Source of the DNA: Myroides guanonis
GTDB lineage: Bacteria; Bacteroidota; Bacteroidia; Flavobacteriales; Flavobacteriaceae
DNA: 64,000 nt
Reading direction: 5' to 3'
Assembly (NCBI RefSeq): GCF_900114085.1
Contig: NZ_FORU01000014.1
Location: 1-64,000 of the forward strand
The translations under genes and the position numbers were made by a program. The notes beneath the pieces are model-generated. The model searched no databases. It was not told the DNA's origin and was given only the letters and a program-made list of their open reading frames with translations. The stretch's first letter is position 1. Each line of letters begins with the position of its first letter. Below, piece by piece: positions 37,224 to 45,894 of this stretch.

Positions 37224-37397
37224 ATGGGAAAAAATGTCATTTTTTTTATTGTCGGAATGGCTTTATTCATACTCGCTTTGGCATTAAAGGCAGAGGGTAT
37301 TTTAAAGACAGGTATAGCAGAGATATTGATGTTCATAGGTCTCGCTATTGTAATTGTTCCTCTATTTAAACTTGTATACGGAAGCTTGAAAAAATAA
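37224..37397 (+). CDS. small two-helix membrane protein (57 residues)
   Basis: An ATG at 37224 opens a 57-residue frame ending at TAA 37395-37397. It begins MGKNVIFFIVGMALFILALAL and ends with a second hydrophobic helix and a basic tail (VYGSLKK). The layout is Lys-rich start, helix, charged turn (KAEG), helix, Lys end, typical of a real small inner-membrane hairpin protein. A strong terminator follows directly and overlaps the stop codon. A TAACTTAG box at 37195-37202 may be its -7 element. No family is recognised. It is the only gene between the divergent aldehyde dehydrogenase and the convergent threonine dehydrogenase. Confidence 0.72.
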   Translation: MGKNVIFFIVGMALFILALALKAEGILKTGIAEILMFIGLAIVIVPLFKLVYGSLKK

Positions 37398-37438
37398 AAG
37401 TCGAAAAAATAATTTTCCAATTATCTTTTCGACTTTTC
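37397..37438. terminator. terminator after the 57-residue membrane protein
   Basis: Outer arms AAAAGTCGAAAA and TTTTCGACTTTT pair perfectly over 12 bp around a partly self-complementary inner part. It fits the plus-strand small gene. It lies about 100 bases beyond the stop of the threonine dehydrogenase gene, so it could also catch that message. Confidence 0.8.
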
Positions 37439-37539
37439 ATGTTATTCTTGTAAATCACTATTCTCTAACTCACATAAGAGCAACTCTTAAGGTTTTCATA
37501 TTTCATAATGCAAACCAAAAGAACTTAAGAAATAATTTT

Positions 37540-38493
37540 TTATTTTACTAAAACCTTACTTAAGTTTTCTAACATCACATTAGTCATCTCAGACAAATCG
37601 TATTTGTGATTCCACCCCCAATCTTCTTGAGCTCTTGAATCATCAATACTTGCTGGCCAGCTATCTGCAATCGCTTGACGGAAATCTGGTTCGTAATCAA
37701 TAGTAAAATCAGGTATATGTTTTTGAATTTCAGCTGCAACATCTTCAGGGGTGAAAGAAATTCCACCAAGATTATAAGACGAGCGTATTTTAATATTCTC
37801 TTTTGGAGCTTGCATAATTGCAATAGTAGCATCTAGTGCATCTTCCATATACATCATAGGCAAAGCAGATTTTTCAGAAAGGAAACATGTATACTTCTTA
37901 TCTTCTATTGCTTTGTAAAAAATATCCACCGCATAGTCAGTTGTTCCACCCCCCGGAGGAGTTGTCCAAGATATCAAACCTGGGTAACGAATACTTCTAA
38001 CATCTACCCCAAACTTATTGAAATAATACTCACACCAACGTTCACCGGTCTGTTTAGAGATACCATAAACCGTAGAAGGTTCCATCACAGTATATTGAGG
38101 TGTATTAAATCTAGGTGTAGTCGGTCCAAAAACAGCTATACTAGATGGCCAAAAGATTTTCTTTATCTTTCCTTCTTTTGCCAAGTTTAATACGTGAAAC
38201 AAAGAATCCATATTCAAACTCCATGCAAATGCAGGATTTTTTTCTGCGGTAGCTGAAAGTAAAGCTGCCATTAAATAAACCTCATCTATCTGATGTTTAT
38301 CAATCGCTCCGGCTATCTCATCATAATTCATTGCGTTTATAATTTCGAACGGACCTGAACTCATTAAATCTTCCTTTCCTTCTCTAATATCAGAAGCTAC
38401 AACATTATCATTTCCATATACTTTTCGAAGCTTTAGTGTTAATTCTGAACCGATTTGACCACAAGCTCCTAGTATTAAAATTTTTGTTCCCAT
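37540..38493 (-). CDS. L-threonine 3-dehydrogenase, short-chain (epimerase-like) type
   Basis: The 317-residue protein of the extended short-chain dehydrogenase family has a nucleotide loop ILGACGQIGSE near the N-terminus, a catalytic serine region (WPSSIAVFGP) and YxxxK (VYGISKQ, near 143). The segment IRYPGLISWTTPPGGGTTDYA is characteristic of the Flavobacterium-type NAD-dependent threonine dehydrogenase, which oxidises threonine to 2-amino-3-ketobutyrate. The frame extends to 38514, but the extra seven residues overlap the -7 box, so ATG 38493 is preferred. It is transcribed alone. Confidence 0.9.
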   Translation of the reverse strand: MGTKILILGACGQIGSELTLKLRKVYGNDNVVASDIREGKEDLMSSGPFEIINAMNYDEIAGAIDKHQIDEVYLMAALLSATAEKNPAFAWSLNMDSLFHVLNLAKEGKIKKIFWPSSIAVFGPTTPRFNTPQYTVMEPSTVYGISKQTGERWCEYYFNKFGVDVRSIRYPGLISWTTPPGGGTTDYAVDIFYKAIEDKKYTCFLSEKSALPMMYMEDALDATIAIMQAPKENIKIRSSYNLGGISFTPEDVAAEIQKHIPDFTIDYEPDFRQAIADSWPASIDDSRAQEDWGWNHKYDLSEMTNVMLENLSKVLVK

Positions 38494-38513
38494 TTGTGTA
38501 TATTTTACCTGCA

Positions 38514-38544
38514 CAAATATAGTAGTTAGATTTCAATATATCAA
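38514..38544 (-). promoter_or_regulatory. promoter of the threonine dehydrogenase gene
   Basis: TTG at 38544-38542, 20 bases, TATATTTG at 38521-38514. Transcription would begin near 38507, excluding the longer start at 38514. Confidence 0.65.
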
Positions 38545-38634
38545 TCATTCTCAATGGGATTACTATGTTTGTATTCATGAACAATCCGACTTTAAACATC
38601 CATAGAATCTTACAGATATATTCAATAACATTCG

Positions 38635-38642
38635 TAAATTTG
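38635..38642 (+). promoter_or_regulatory. -7 element of the lipoprotein-mfd operon
   Basis: TAAATTTG fits TAnnTTTG and lies 20 bases before the lipoprotein start. No TTG is seen at the right distance. Confidence 0.5.
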
Positions 38643-38661
38643 AGGACTTAAAATATGACTC

Positions 38662-39375
38662 ATGAGAATTTACATAGGCCTACTTATAAGTCTTTTACTA
38701 ATTATGAATTCTTGCAAAGACAATACTAAGGAGCTACAAGAGAATCAAATTAGGTTACAAGAACATAACGACAGCGTTTTTAAAGTTTTAAATGAAAAAT
38801 GGAATTTTAGAATGCCTGCAGTTTCTAGTGCCGTTTCAGAAGAGATTAAAGATTGGAAACAATGGTCTGAATTTAGTGATGAACTAAAATTTAAACCTGT
38901 ATCCTCTATTGTTGCTTTTCAAAAGAAAACAGAAAAGCTAAATTCAATTCTATCTGCATTGCCCGGTTCGTTACCAACAGAATTTGAGCAACCTGAAATT
39001 AGAGCAAGATTTACAGTGTTGATAAATACATTCAACTTTATAGATATGTACTTAAGAATTGATCCTGTCCCAATCAAAGAAATAGATGTCTTATTACCAC
39101 AGGTTAATAAACAAATTACATCTATCTCACAGAAAATGGATGAGATAATGACCAAAAAATCAATTCCGAAAGAAATGGGAGAAGAAGAGATGCTTCGTGC
39201 GTTAGATACAATTCGCCACGCCAATCCAATGCTTCAAACTAGTCAATTATCTCAAACCCATCCTTCTTTACGAATGAAGCCAGTCCCTTTAGCTGACCCT
39301 GCCATACAAAAAAGACTTCAACAACAATCAAAAGCTATATTAAAATCTGATTCGTCATCATCAGATACTAAATAA
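38662..39375 (+). CDS. predicted lipoprotein of unknown function
   Basis: The 237-residue product has a lipoprotein-like signal (hydrophobic helix ending MNSCKD, Cys18). A charged, mainly helical body follows (ELQENQIRLQEHNDSVF at the start, a coiled-coil-like stretch). The C-terminus is low-complexity and Ser-rich (SDSSSSDTK). I recognise no named domain. It lies 8 bases upstream of mfd and shares its promoter. The arrangement may be conserved in Flavobacteria, but nothing here links it to repair. Confidence 0.7.
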   Translation: MRIYIGLLISLLLIMNSCKDNTKELQENQIRLQEHNDSVFKVLNEKWNFRMPAVSSAVSEEIKDWKQWSEFSDELKFKPVSSIVAFQKKTEKLNSILSALPGSLPTEFEQPEIRARFTVLINTFNFIDMYLRIDPVPIKEIDVLLPQVNKQITSISQKMDEIMTKKSIPKEMGEEEMLRALDTIRHANPMLQTSQLSQTHPSLRMKPVPLADPAIQKRLQQQSKAILKSDSSSSDTK

Positions 39376-39383
39376 TTTTTTTC

Positions 39384-42300
39384 ATGGAGATTCAAAAGCG
39401 ATATCATAACTCACCCAAAGTGCAATCTATCTCTAATGAACTAGTTCAAAGAGGAAATAAAATCCAACTTCAAGGCCTCATAGGCTCCTCTATCTCTTTC
39501 GTAATCGAAAGTCTTTTTACAAAAGCTGATTTACCCTTTCTATTGGTATTTCAAGACAAGGAAGAAGCAGCCTATTACTTAAATGATTTAGAGAATCTAA
39601 TCAACAAAGATGACGTACTTTTCTACCCAGGTTCATATAGACGTCCGTATCAGATAGAAGAGACCGATAATGCCAACATACTCTTAAGAGCAGAAGTTTT
39701 AAATAGAATTAATTCTAGGAAAAAACCAGCTATAATTGTTTCTTATACTGATGCTCTATTTGAAAAAGTAGTTACGAAAAGCACTCTGGATAAGAATACT
39801 CTAAAAATACAAGTCGAAGACAAAATATCTATTGATTTCGTTAATGAAGTACTTTTTGAATATCATTTTAAAAGAGTCGATTTTGTTTCAGAACCTGGCG
39901 AATTCTCTGTCCGAGGAGGGATTATAGATGTATTCTCTTTCTCTAACGACAATCCATATAGAATTGAATTTTTTGGAGATGAGGTAGATACTATCCGAAC
40001 TTTTGATGTAGAGACACAACTTTCTATAGAAAAGAAAAAGAAAATCAGCATCATCCCAAATGTAGAAAATAAATTCACTCAAGAAAACAGACAAAGTTTT
40101 CTTGAATATATTTCTGAAAAAACGGTAATATTTGCCAAAAACTCATCCCTTATCTCCGACAAACTAGAACTACTTTTTACAAAAGCAAGTGAGGTTTTTG
40201 AAAAATTGTCTAAGGACATTAAACATCAGAATCCAGAGCTTATGTTCTTAAGTAAGGAAGAATATTTTGACAATATTGAAAAATTCACCTATGTTGAGCT
40301 ATACCCAACAACACTAATAAACCCTAAAAAAGCTTTTGAATTCCACATAAAACCACAACCTTCTTTCAACAAACAGTTTGACTTACTTGCCAGAAACCTA
40401 AATGACAATGCGGATAATGGTTTTGAGAACTTTTTGTTGTGCAGCAATCAAGGACAGGCCAAACGCTTCAAAGAAATATTTGCATCTTTAAAAGATGACC
40501 ACCAAAATGTAGTAGAGCAATATAAAACAAAAGTTTTTCCTCTATACGAAGGTTTCATCGATGAAGAACTTCAAATAGCTTGTTATACAGATCATCAAAT
40601 ATTTGAACGCTATCACAAGTTTTCTGTAAAAAACGGCTACACTAAAAAACAAACTATCACACTAAAAGAACTCAATTCATTAACAGTAGGGGACTATGTT
40701 ACCCATATCGATCATGGAATTGGTAAATTTGGTGGTTTACAAAAAATCGAAGTAGATGGTAAAATTCAAGAGGCTATTAAACTAGTCTATGCGGACAATG
40801 ATATTGTATACGTTAGCATTCATTCTTTACACAAAATATCCAAATTCAATGGAAAGGAGGGGACTCCTCCAAAAGTTCATAAACTTGGATCAAGTGCATG
40901 GAAAACATTAAAGCAAAAGACAAAAGCAAGGGTTAAACATATTGCTTTTAACCTTATTCAACTCTACGCCAAAAGGCGCTTGGAGAAAGGTTTTCAATAC
41001 GCTCCTGATAGCTACCTACAAGCTGAGCTGGAAAGTTCTTTTATTTACGAAGATACCCCAGACCAAATTACCGCTACTCAAGACGTAAAAGCAGATATGG
41101 AAAGCGAACGTCCTATGGATAGGCTTGTATGTGGTGACGTAGGTTTTGGAAAAACAGAAGTTGCTATTAGAGCTGCATTTAAAGCCGTTGACAACGGTAA
41201 ACAAGTTGCCGTATTAGTTCCTACTACAATCTTAGCATTTCAGCATTATAAGACTTTTAGAGACCGTTTAAAAGATATGCCGGTACGTGTTGATTATATC
41301 AACCGTTTTAGATCTACGAAACAAAAAAATGAAATCATCAAGGATTTAGCCGAAGGACAAATAGATATTCTAATCGGAACTCATCAGTTGGCAAATAAAA
41401 GCATTCAGTTTAAAGACTTAGGTTTGTTAATTATTGATGAAGAGCAAAAATTTGGTGTTGCTGTAAAAGACAAACTAAAAACAATATCAGAAAACGTTGA
41501 TACCCTAACTCTAACTGCAACTCCAATTCCACGTACCTTACAATTTTCTTTAATGGCTGCGCGCGATTTATCGGTTATAACAACCCCTCCACCTAATCGC
41601 TATCCAATAGAAACTCAAGTGGTTTCTTTCAATGAAGAAATCATTAGAGATGCCGTATCATACGAGATTGAAAGAGGTGGACAGGTCTTTATTATCAATA
41701 ATCGAATTGAAAATATCAAAGAGGTTGCTGGAATGGTTCAAAGACTAGTTCCTGATGCAAAAATTGGAGTAGGTCATGGTCAAATGGAAGGTAAAAAACT
41801 TGAAGAGTTAATGCTTGCTTTTATGGATGGCGAATTTGATGTTCTTGTTGCTACTACTATCATTGAAAGCGGATTGGATGTTCCTAATGCAAACACTATC
41901 ATCATAAATAATGCTAATAATTTTGGCCTTTCTGATTTACATCAAATGAGAGGGCGTGTTGGAAGAAGTAATAAGAAAGCATTCTGTTATTTTATTTGCC
42001 CTCCCTACTCTGCTATGACAGAAGATGCACGAAAGCGAATTCAAGCATTGGAACAATTCAGTGATCTTGGAAGCGGTTTTAATATCGCCATGAAAGACCT
42101 TGAAATCAGAGGTGCTGGTGATATATTAGGCGGTGAACAGAGTGGATTCATAAATGAAATAGGTTTTGAAACCTACCAAAAAATCATGAACGAAGCTATT
42201 GAAGAACTGAAAGAAAACGAATTCAAAGATTTATACGAAGAAGAAAACAAGGAAGAAAACAAGGTGTTTGTAAAAGACACACAAATTGACACTGATTTTG

Positions 42301-42728
42301 AAATACTTTTTCCTGATGACTATATCAACAATATTACGGAAAGACTAAATCTATACAATGAGCTTAGTAACATTTCTAAAGAAGAGGATTTAAAAGCATA
42401 CGAGCAAAAACTTATTGACCGCTTTGGTAAACTTCCTAAGGAAGCTATTGCTCTCTTAGACAGTCTTAGAATTAAATGGTTTGCAGCAAATGCAGGTGTA
42501 GAAAAACTAGTTATAAAGCAAGGTAAGATGATTTGTTATTTTGTTGGTGATCAAAACTCACCATACTATCAGTCTTCTAAATTCAAAAAAGTACTTCTCT
42601 TCGTTCAACAACATTCAAATCTATGTAAGATGAAAGAAAAACAAACGAAAAATGGACTTCGATTGTTATTAACTTTTGAGAATGTAAAGAGTGTAAAACA
42701 AGCATTAGAACTTATTCAATTAATATAA
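39384..42728 (+). CDS. mfd: transcription-repair coupling factor
   Basis: The 1114-residue protein removes stalled RNA polymerase and recruits UvrA to the lesion. It has UvrB-like N-terminal domains (about 1-330), the RNA-polymerase-interacting domain (VGDYVTHIDHGIGKFGGL, near 435) and the RecG-like translocase. The translocase carries Walker A GDVGFGKTE near 583, DEEQKFG near 684, and motif VI in QMRGRVGRSNKKAFCYF. A C-terminal TRCF domain closes the protein. All parts are intact and the length is normal. It is the second gene after the lipoprotein, and a terminator follows. Confidence 0.97.
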   Translation: MEIQKRYHNSPKVQSISNELVQRGNKIQLQGLIGSSISFVIESLFTKADLPFLLVFQDKEEAAYYLNDLENLINKDDVLFYPGSYRRPYQIEETDNANILLRAEVLNRINSRKKPAIIVSYTDALFEKVVTKSTLDKNTLKIQVEDKISIDFVNEVLFEYHFKRVDFVSEPGEFSVRGGIIDVFSFSNDNPYRIEFFGDEVDTIRTFDVETQLSIEKKKKISIIPNVENKFTQENRQSFLEYISEKTVIFAKNSSLISDKLELLFTKASEVFEKLSKDIKHQNPELMFLSKEEYFDNIEKFTYVELYPTTLINPKKAFEFHIKPQPSFNKQFDLLARNLNDNADNGFENFLLCSNQGQAKRFKEIFASLKDDHQNVVEQYKTKVFPLYEGFIDEELQIACYTDHQIFERYHKFSVKNGYTKKQTITLKELNSLTVGDYVTHIDHGIGKFGGLQKIEVDGKIQEAIKLVYADNDIVYVSIHSLHKISKFNGKEGTPPKVHKLGSSAWKTLKQKTKARVKHIAFNLIQLYAKRRLEKGFQYAPDSYLQAELESSFIYEDTPDQITATQDVKADMESERPMDRLVCGDVGFGKTEVAIRAAFKAVDNGKQVAVLVPTTILAFQHYKTFRDRLKDMPVRVDYINRFRSTKQKNEIIKDLAEGQIDILIGTHQLANKSIQFKDLGLLIIDEEQKFGVAVKDKLKTISENVDTLTLTATPIPRTLQFSLMAARDLSVITTPPPNRYPIETQVVSFNEEIIRDAVSYEIERGGQVFIINNRIENIKEVAGMVQRLVPDAKIGVGHGQMEGKKLEELMLAFMDGEFDVLVATTIIESGLDVPNANTIIINNANNFGLSDLHQMRGRVGRSNKKAFCYFICPPYSAMTEDARKRIQALEQFSDLGSGFNIAMKDLEIRGAGDILGGEQSGFINEIGFETYQKIMNEAIEELKENEFKDLYEEENKEENKVFVKDTQIDTDFEILFPDDYINNITERLNLYNELSNISKEEDLKAYEQKLIDRFGKLPKEAIALLDSLRIKWFAANAGVEKLVIKQGKMICYFVGDQNSPYYQSSKFKKVLLFVQQHSNLCKMKEKQTKNGLRLLLTFENVKSVKQALELIQLI

Positions 42729-42750
42729 TACCTATCAAGTATATACAAGA

Positions 42751-42779
42751 AAGGGTGTCGATAAACGACACCCTTTTTC
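42751..42779. terminator. bidirectional terminator between mfd and the M16 peptidase
   Basis: A 10-bp stem (42751-42760 with 42766-42775) has a 5-base loop and a T-run. It separates converging genes. Confidence 0.85.
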
Positions 42780-42807
42780 ATTTTCATAGATTCATTGAAT
42801 CACGCTC

Positions 42808-45729
42808 TTAGTAACCAAATAAATCCTCCAAGCTCAACTCTTGTATTTTTCCAAATTTCTTCACAGCTTCCCAATCTAAGTTTTCTTTCTTACCTAATAA
42901 ACCTACATTAAAACTCTTTCCTTTAATATGAGCATTAAAGAAATTAGTCAAGTCATCCATTGTCATCGTTTTTGTTTGAGCGTAAATATCTTTATTGATA
43001 TCATAATCAATTCCCTTTTCTCTCAAACTTAACCAATAATAAAATATAGCTGTTTTTGTATAACGCTCCGTTGCCATACTCTTTAAAGCCGACTCCTTAG
43101 CATTTGCAAACTGACTTTCTGCTTTTGGCATATCATTCATCAATTCCATCATAGCATCTACCGCCTGAGGTAATTTGTTTGCTTGTGTGCCAACATAGGC
43201 AACAACATAGTTATATCTGTCTTTTTTAGATGCACTCGAATAGTATGCATAAGCTGAATACGCCAACGATTTCGATTCTCTAATTTCTTGAAAAACTACA
43301 GATGCCATTCCTCCTCCAAAATAAGAGTTGAACACAGATGCAGTTCCCAAAAAGTCTTTATTGAATTTAGAATCTCTTCCTCTATATGTAATTTCAGCTT
43401 GAACCATATCATAAGGTGCAAAGTAAACAGTTCCATCTGTAGCTGGCTCTGGATATACTTTTGCAGTAGGTATCTTTTTACCTTTACCCAAATTATGATT
43501 TGCAACTATTGCTGCTTTTGTACCTTCCAAATCATTTCCATAATAGAATACCTCTTGGTTATAATCAAAAACAGAATGTAATAATGTAACTAATTCTTCT
43601 GGATTGATTGCTTTTAACTCACTCTCAGATAACACATCTCTTAATCTACTTTCTTTTCCAGAAACTACATAACTGTTTAATGCTCTTTGAATTCCGTTTT
43701 TACTTGATTTAGCATCAAATCTTGACTTTAAAATTTGCTCTACGTAATTTGAATAAGCAACATTATCTGCCTTCGCATCTTTTAACAAATGCTCTAACAA
43801 TTTGATTCCTTCTTCTATGTTTTCCTGTAATCCACTTATATAAATATAACTTTTATCTGAACCTGCATTTACACCAAAGTCTATTCCTAATTTATAAAAC
43901 TCTTTACTCAAGTCTTCTGCTGAATACTTCGTTGTTCCAATGTAGCTTAAATAATCAACTGCTAAAGACAATTTCTTACTGTGATCCGAACCAACTGGAA
44001 TTATATAGTTTACGGTTGAAATATCATTAGTAGTGTTCTTTATAAATGCTAAATCAGCACTTTGTTTTCCTATTTTCTCTCTCTTAATTGCTGTTTTGAA
44101 ATCTATAAACACAGGAGCTATTTCAGCTACTTTCACTTGCTGTAAACGTTTATAAAATTCTGACTCACTATCACGATTCAAATCAATTGGTGTAATTCCA
44201 GGATTCTCTACTCGAACTAAATCTTTATTTTCTCCTTGTCTTTTATAGATTACTACATAATTATTCGTGTAATTCTTCTTAGCGAACTCCATTACATCTT
44301 GCTTGGATATTTTTGAAATCTCGTCGATTTCTTCAACTACTTCTTTCCAAGATTTCCCTTGAATAAAAGCATTATACATCTGTGCTCCTAAAGCTTCATT
44401 ACTCTCCAAAGCTTTCATTGCTTGCTTTTTAAAGTCATTTACAACCGCATCAATCATCCAATCATCAAACTCTCCCTTTTTGATTTTTTCCAACTCACTC
44501 ATTAGTAAATCTTTCAATTCATCTAAAGTTTGACCTTCATTTGGCATCCCCATTAAACTATGCACAGAATAATCCTTCATAATCATTGGAGAACTTTGAG
44601 CATATAACGCTTTTTGCTTTTGATTAATATCTAAATCAATCAAACCTGCTTTGCTATTACTCAAAATCATATCTATCAATGAAACATATAAAGCATCTTT
44701 TGTTTTAGCTCCCTCTAAACGGAATCCAATTTCAACTCTTTCACTTTGTGGACTAAAAACTTCATAAGAAGTTGGCTTTGTTATAGGTTTTTCTACCGCT
44801 ACATACTCCTTAGGTTGAGCTCCTTTCTTCATTGAACCAAAATACGCATTCACCAACTGAATAGTAGGTTCAAACTCAATATCTCCAACTAAAACTACTG
44901 CCATATTATTAGGAACATAATACTGCTCGAAATAATTATGAATAGCCACCATTGAAGGATTCTTTAAATGATCTGAAGTACCAATAGTTGTTTGAGTACC
45001 ATAATGAGAATCTGGAAATAATAAACGCATCATTGCTTCGTGCGTTGCTCTATAATCATTATCCTGGCCTCTATTAAACTCCTCATATACTGCTTCTAAC
45101 TCAGTATGAAATAGTCTCAATACTAATTCTGAAAAACGCTCTTGTTCAATCATTAAGAATTTCTCTAACTCATTTGATGGAATGTCGTTTTGATAGACTG
45201 TTTCATCAAACCAAGTATGGGCATTGGTACCTGACGCTCCTATTGACGCAACAGATTTATCATATTCATTAGCGATTGCATATTGAGATGCTTCCTTAGA
45301 TATTTGATCTATTTTCTTATAAATTTCAACCTTCTTTACTGGATCGCTTTCTTTTTTATGAACTTCATACAAATCAGAAATTTGCTTAATTAGCACTTGT
45401 TCTTTAGACCAATTTGATGTTCCTAATTTCGAAGTTCCTTTAAATAACATATGCTCTAAGTAGTGAGCCAAACCTGTATTGTCTTCTGGATCATTATTAG
45501 AACCCGTTCTAACTGGTATGAATGTTTGGATCCTTGGTGCATCATGATTTTGAGCCAAATACACTTTTAATCCATTATTTAAAGTGTAAATTCTCGTCTT
45601 AGAAGGATCATTTTCAACGTATTCATAAGCGAATCCATTGCCATCTTTCGCAGTCAAGGTTTTGTATTGCGCCTGTATAAAGCCGCTTAAAGAAAATACA
45701 AAACCTAAAATGAGGTGTTTCTTTCTCAT
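42808..45729 (-). CDS. M16 family zinc metallopeptidase (insulinase-like)
   Basis: The 973-residue exported peptidase has a signal peptide ending at SGFIQA. The inverted zinc motif HYLEH is intact (His89, Glu92, His93), with the distal zinc glutamate in the segment ELEAVYEEF. There are two M16 halves, each with N- and C-subdomains. The second half (from about 510) keeps the fold but lacks HxxEH, as in pitrilysin-type fusions. It would degrade peptides in the periplasm. The promoter directly upstream is close to consensus. Confidence 0.92.
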   Translation of the reverse strand: MRKKHLILGFVFSLSGFIQAQYKTLTAKDGNGFAYEYVENDPSKTRIYTLNNGLKVYLAQNHDAPRIQTFIPVRTGSNNDPEDNTGLAHYLEHMLFKGTSKLGTSNWSKEQVLIKQISDLYEVHKKESDPVKKVEIYKKIDQISKEASQYAIANEYDKSVASIGASGTNAHTWFDETVYQNDIPSNELEKFLMIEQERFSELVLRLFHTELEAVYEEFNRGQDNDYRATHEAMMRLLFPDSHYGTQTTIGTSDHLKNPSMVAIHNYFEQYYVPNNMAVVLVGDIEFEPTIQLVNAYFGSMKKGAQPKEYVAVEKPITKPTSYEVFSPQSERVEIGFRLEGAKTKDALYVSLIDMILSNSKAGLIDLDINQKQKALYAQSSPMIMKDYSVHSLMGMPNEGQTLDELKDLLMSELEKIKKGEFDDWMIDAVVNDFKKQAMKALESNEALGAQMYNAFIQGKSWKEVVEEIDEISKISKQDVMEFAKKNYTNNYVVIYKRQGENKDLVRVENPGITPIDLNRDSESEFYKRLQQVKVAEIAPVFIDFKTAIKREKIGKQSADLAFIKNTTNDISTVNYIIPVGSDHSKKLSLAVDYLSYIGTTKYSAEDLSKEFYKLGIDFGVNAGSDKSYIYISGLQENIEEGIKLLEHLLKDAKADNVAYSNYVEQILKSRFDAKSSKNGIQRALNSYVVSGKESRLRDVLSESELKAINPEELVTLLHSVFDYNQEVFYYGNDLEGTKAAIVANHNLGKGKKIPTAKVYPEPATDGTVYFAPYDMVQAEITYRGRDSKFNKDFLGTASVFNSYFGGGMASVVFQEIRESKSLAYSAYAYYSSASKKDRYNYVVAYVGTQANKLPQAVDAMMELMNDMPKAESQFANAKESALKSMATERYTKTAIFYYWLSLREKGIDYDINKDIYAQTKTMTMDDLTNFFNAHIKGKSFNVGLLGKKENLDWEAVKKFGKIQELSLEDLFGY

Positions 45730-45758
45730 AGATAATTTGTTGTTTTTTGATTAACACC

Positions 45759-45787
45759 CAAATCTATGAATAATAATTATTGTTCAA
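45759..45787 (-). promoter_or_regulatory. promoter of the M16 peptidase gene
   Basis: TTG at 45787-45785, 18 bases, TAGATTTG at 45766-45759 on the minus strand. Confidence 0.65.
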
Positions 45788-45817
45788 TTATTATAATCAC
45801 AATTTATTAATAAAAAA

Positions 45818-45850
45818 AAAACGCTTTACTAAATACAGCAAAGCGTTTTT
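45818..45850 (-). terminator. intrinsic terminator of the PafA gene
   Basis: A 10-bp stem (45818-45827 with 45840-45849) has a 12-base loop. The A-run at 45812-45821 gives the U-tract on the minus strand. Confidence 0.82.
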
Positions 45851-45894
45851 AATCAACCATATAGGTTAATGTTATTTATTAATAATCGAAACAA

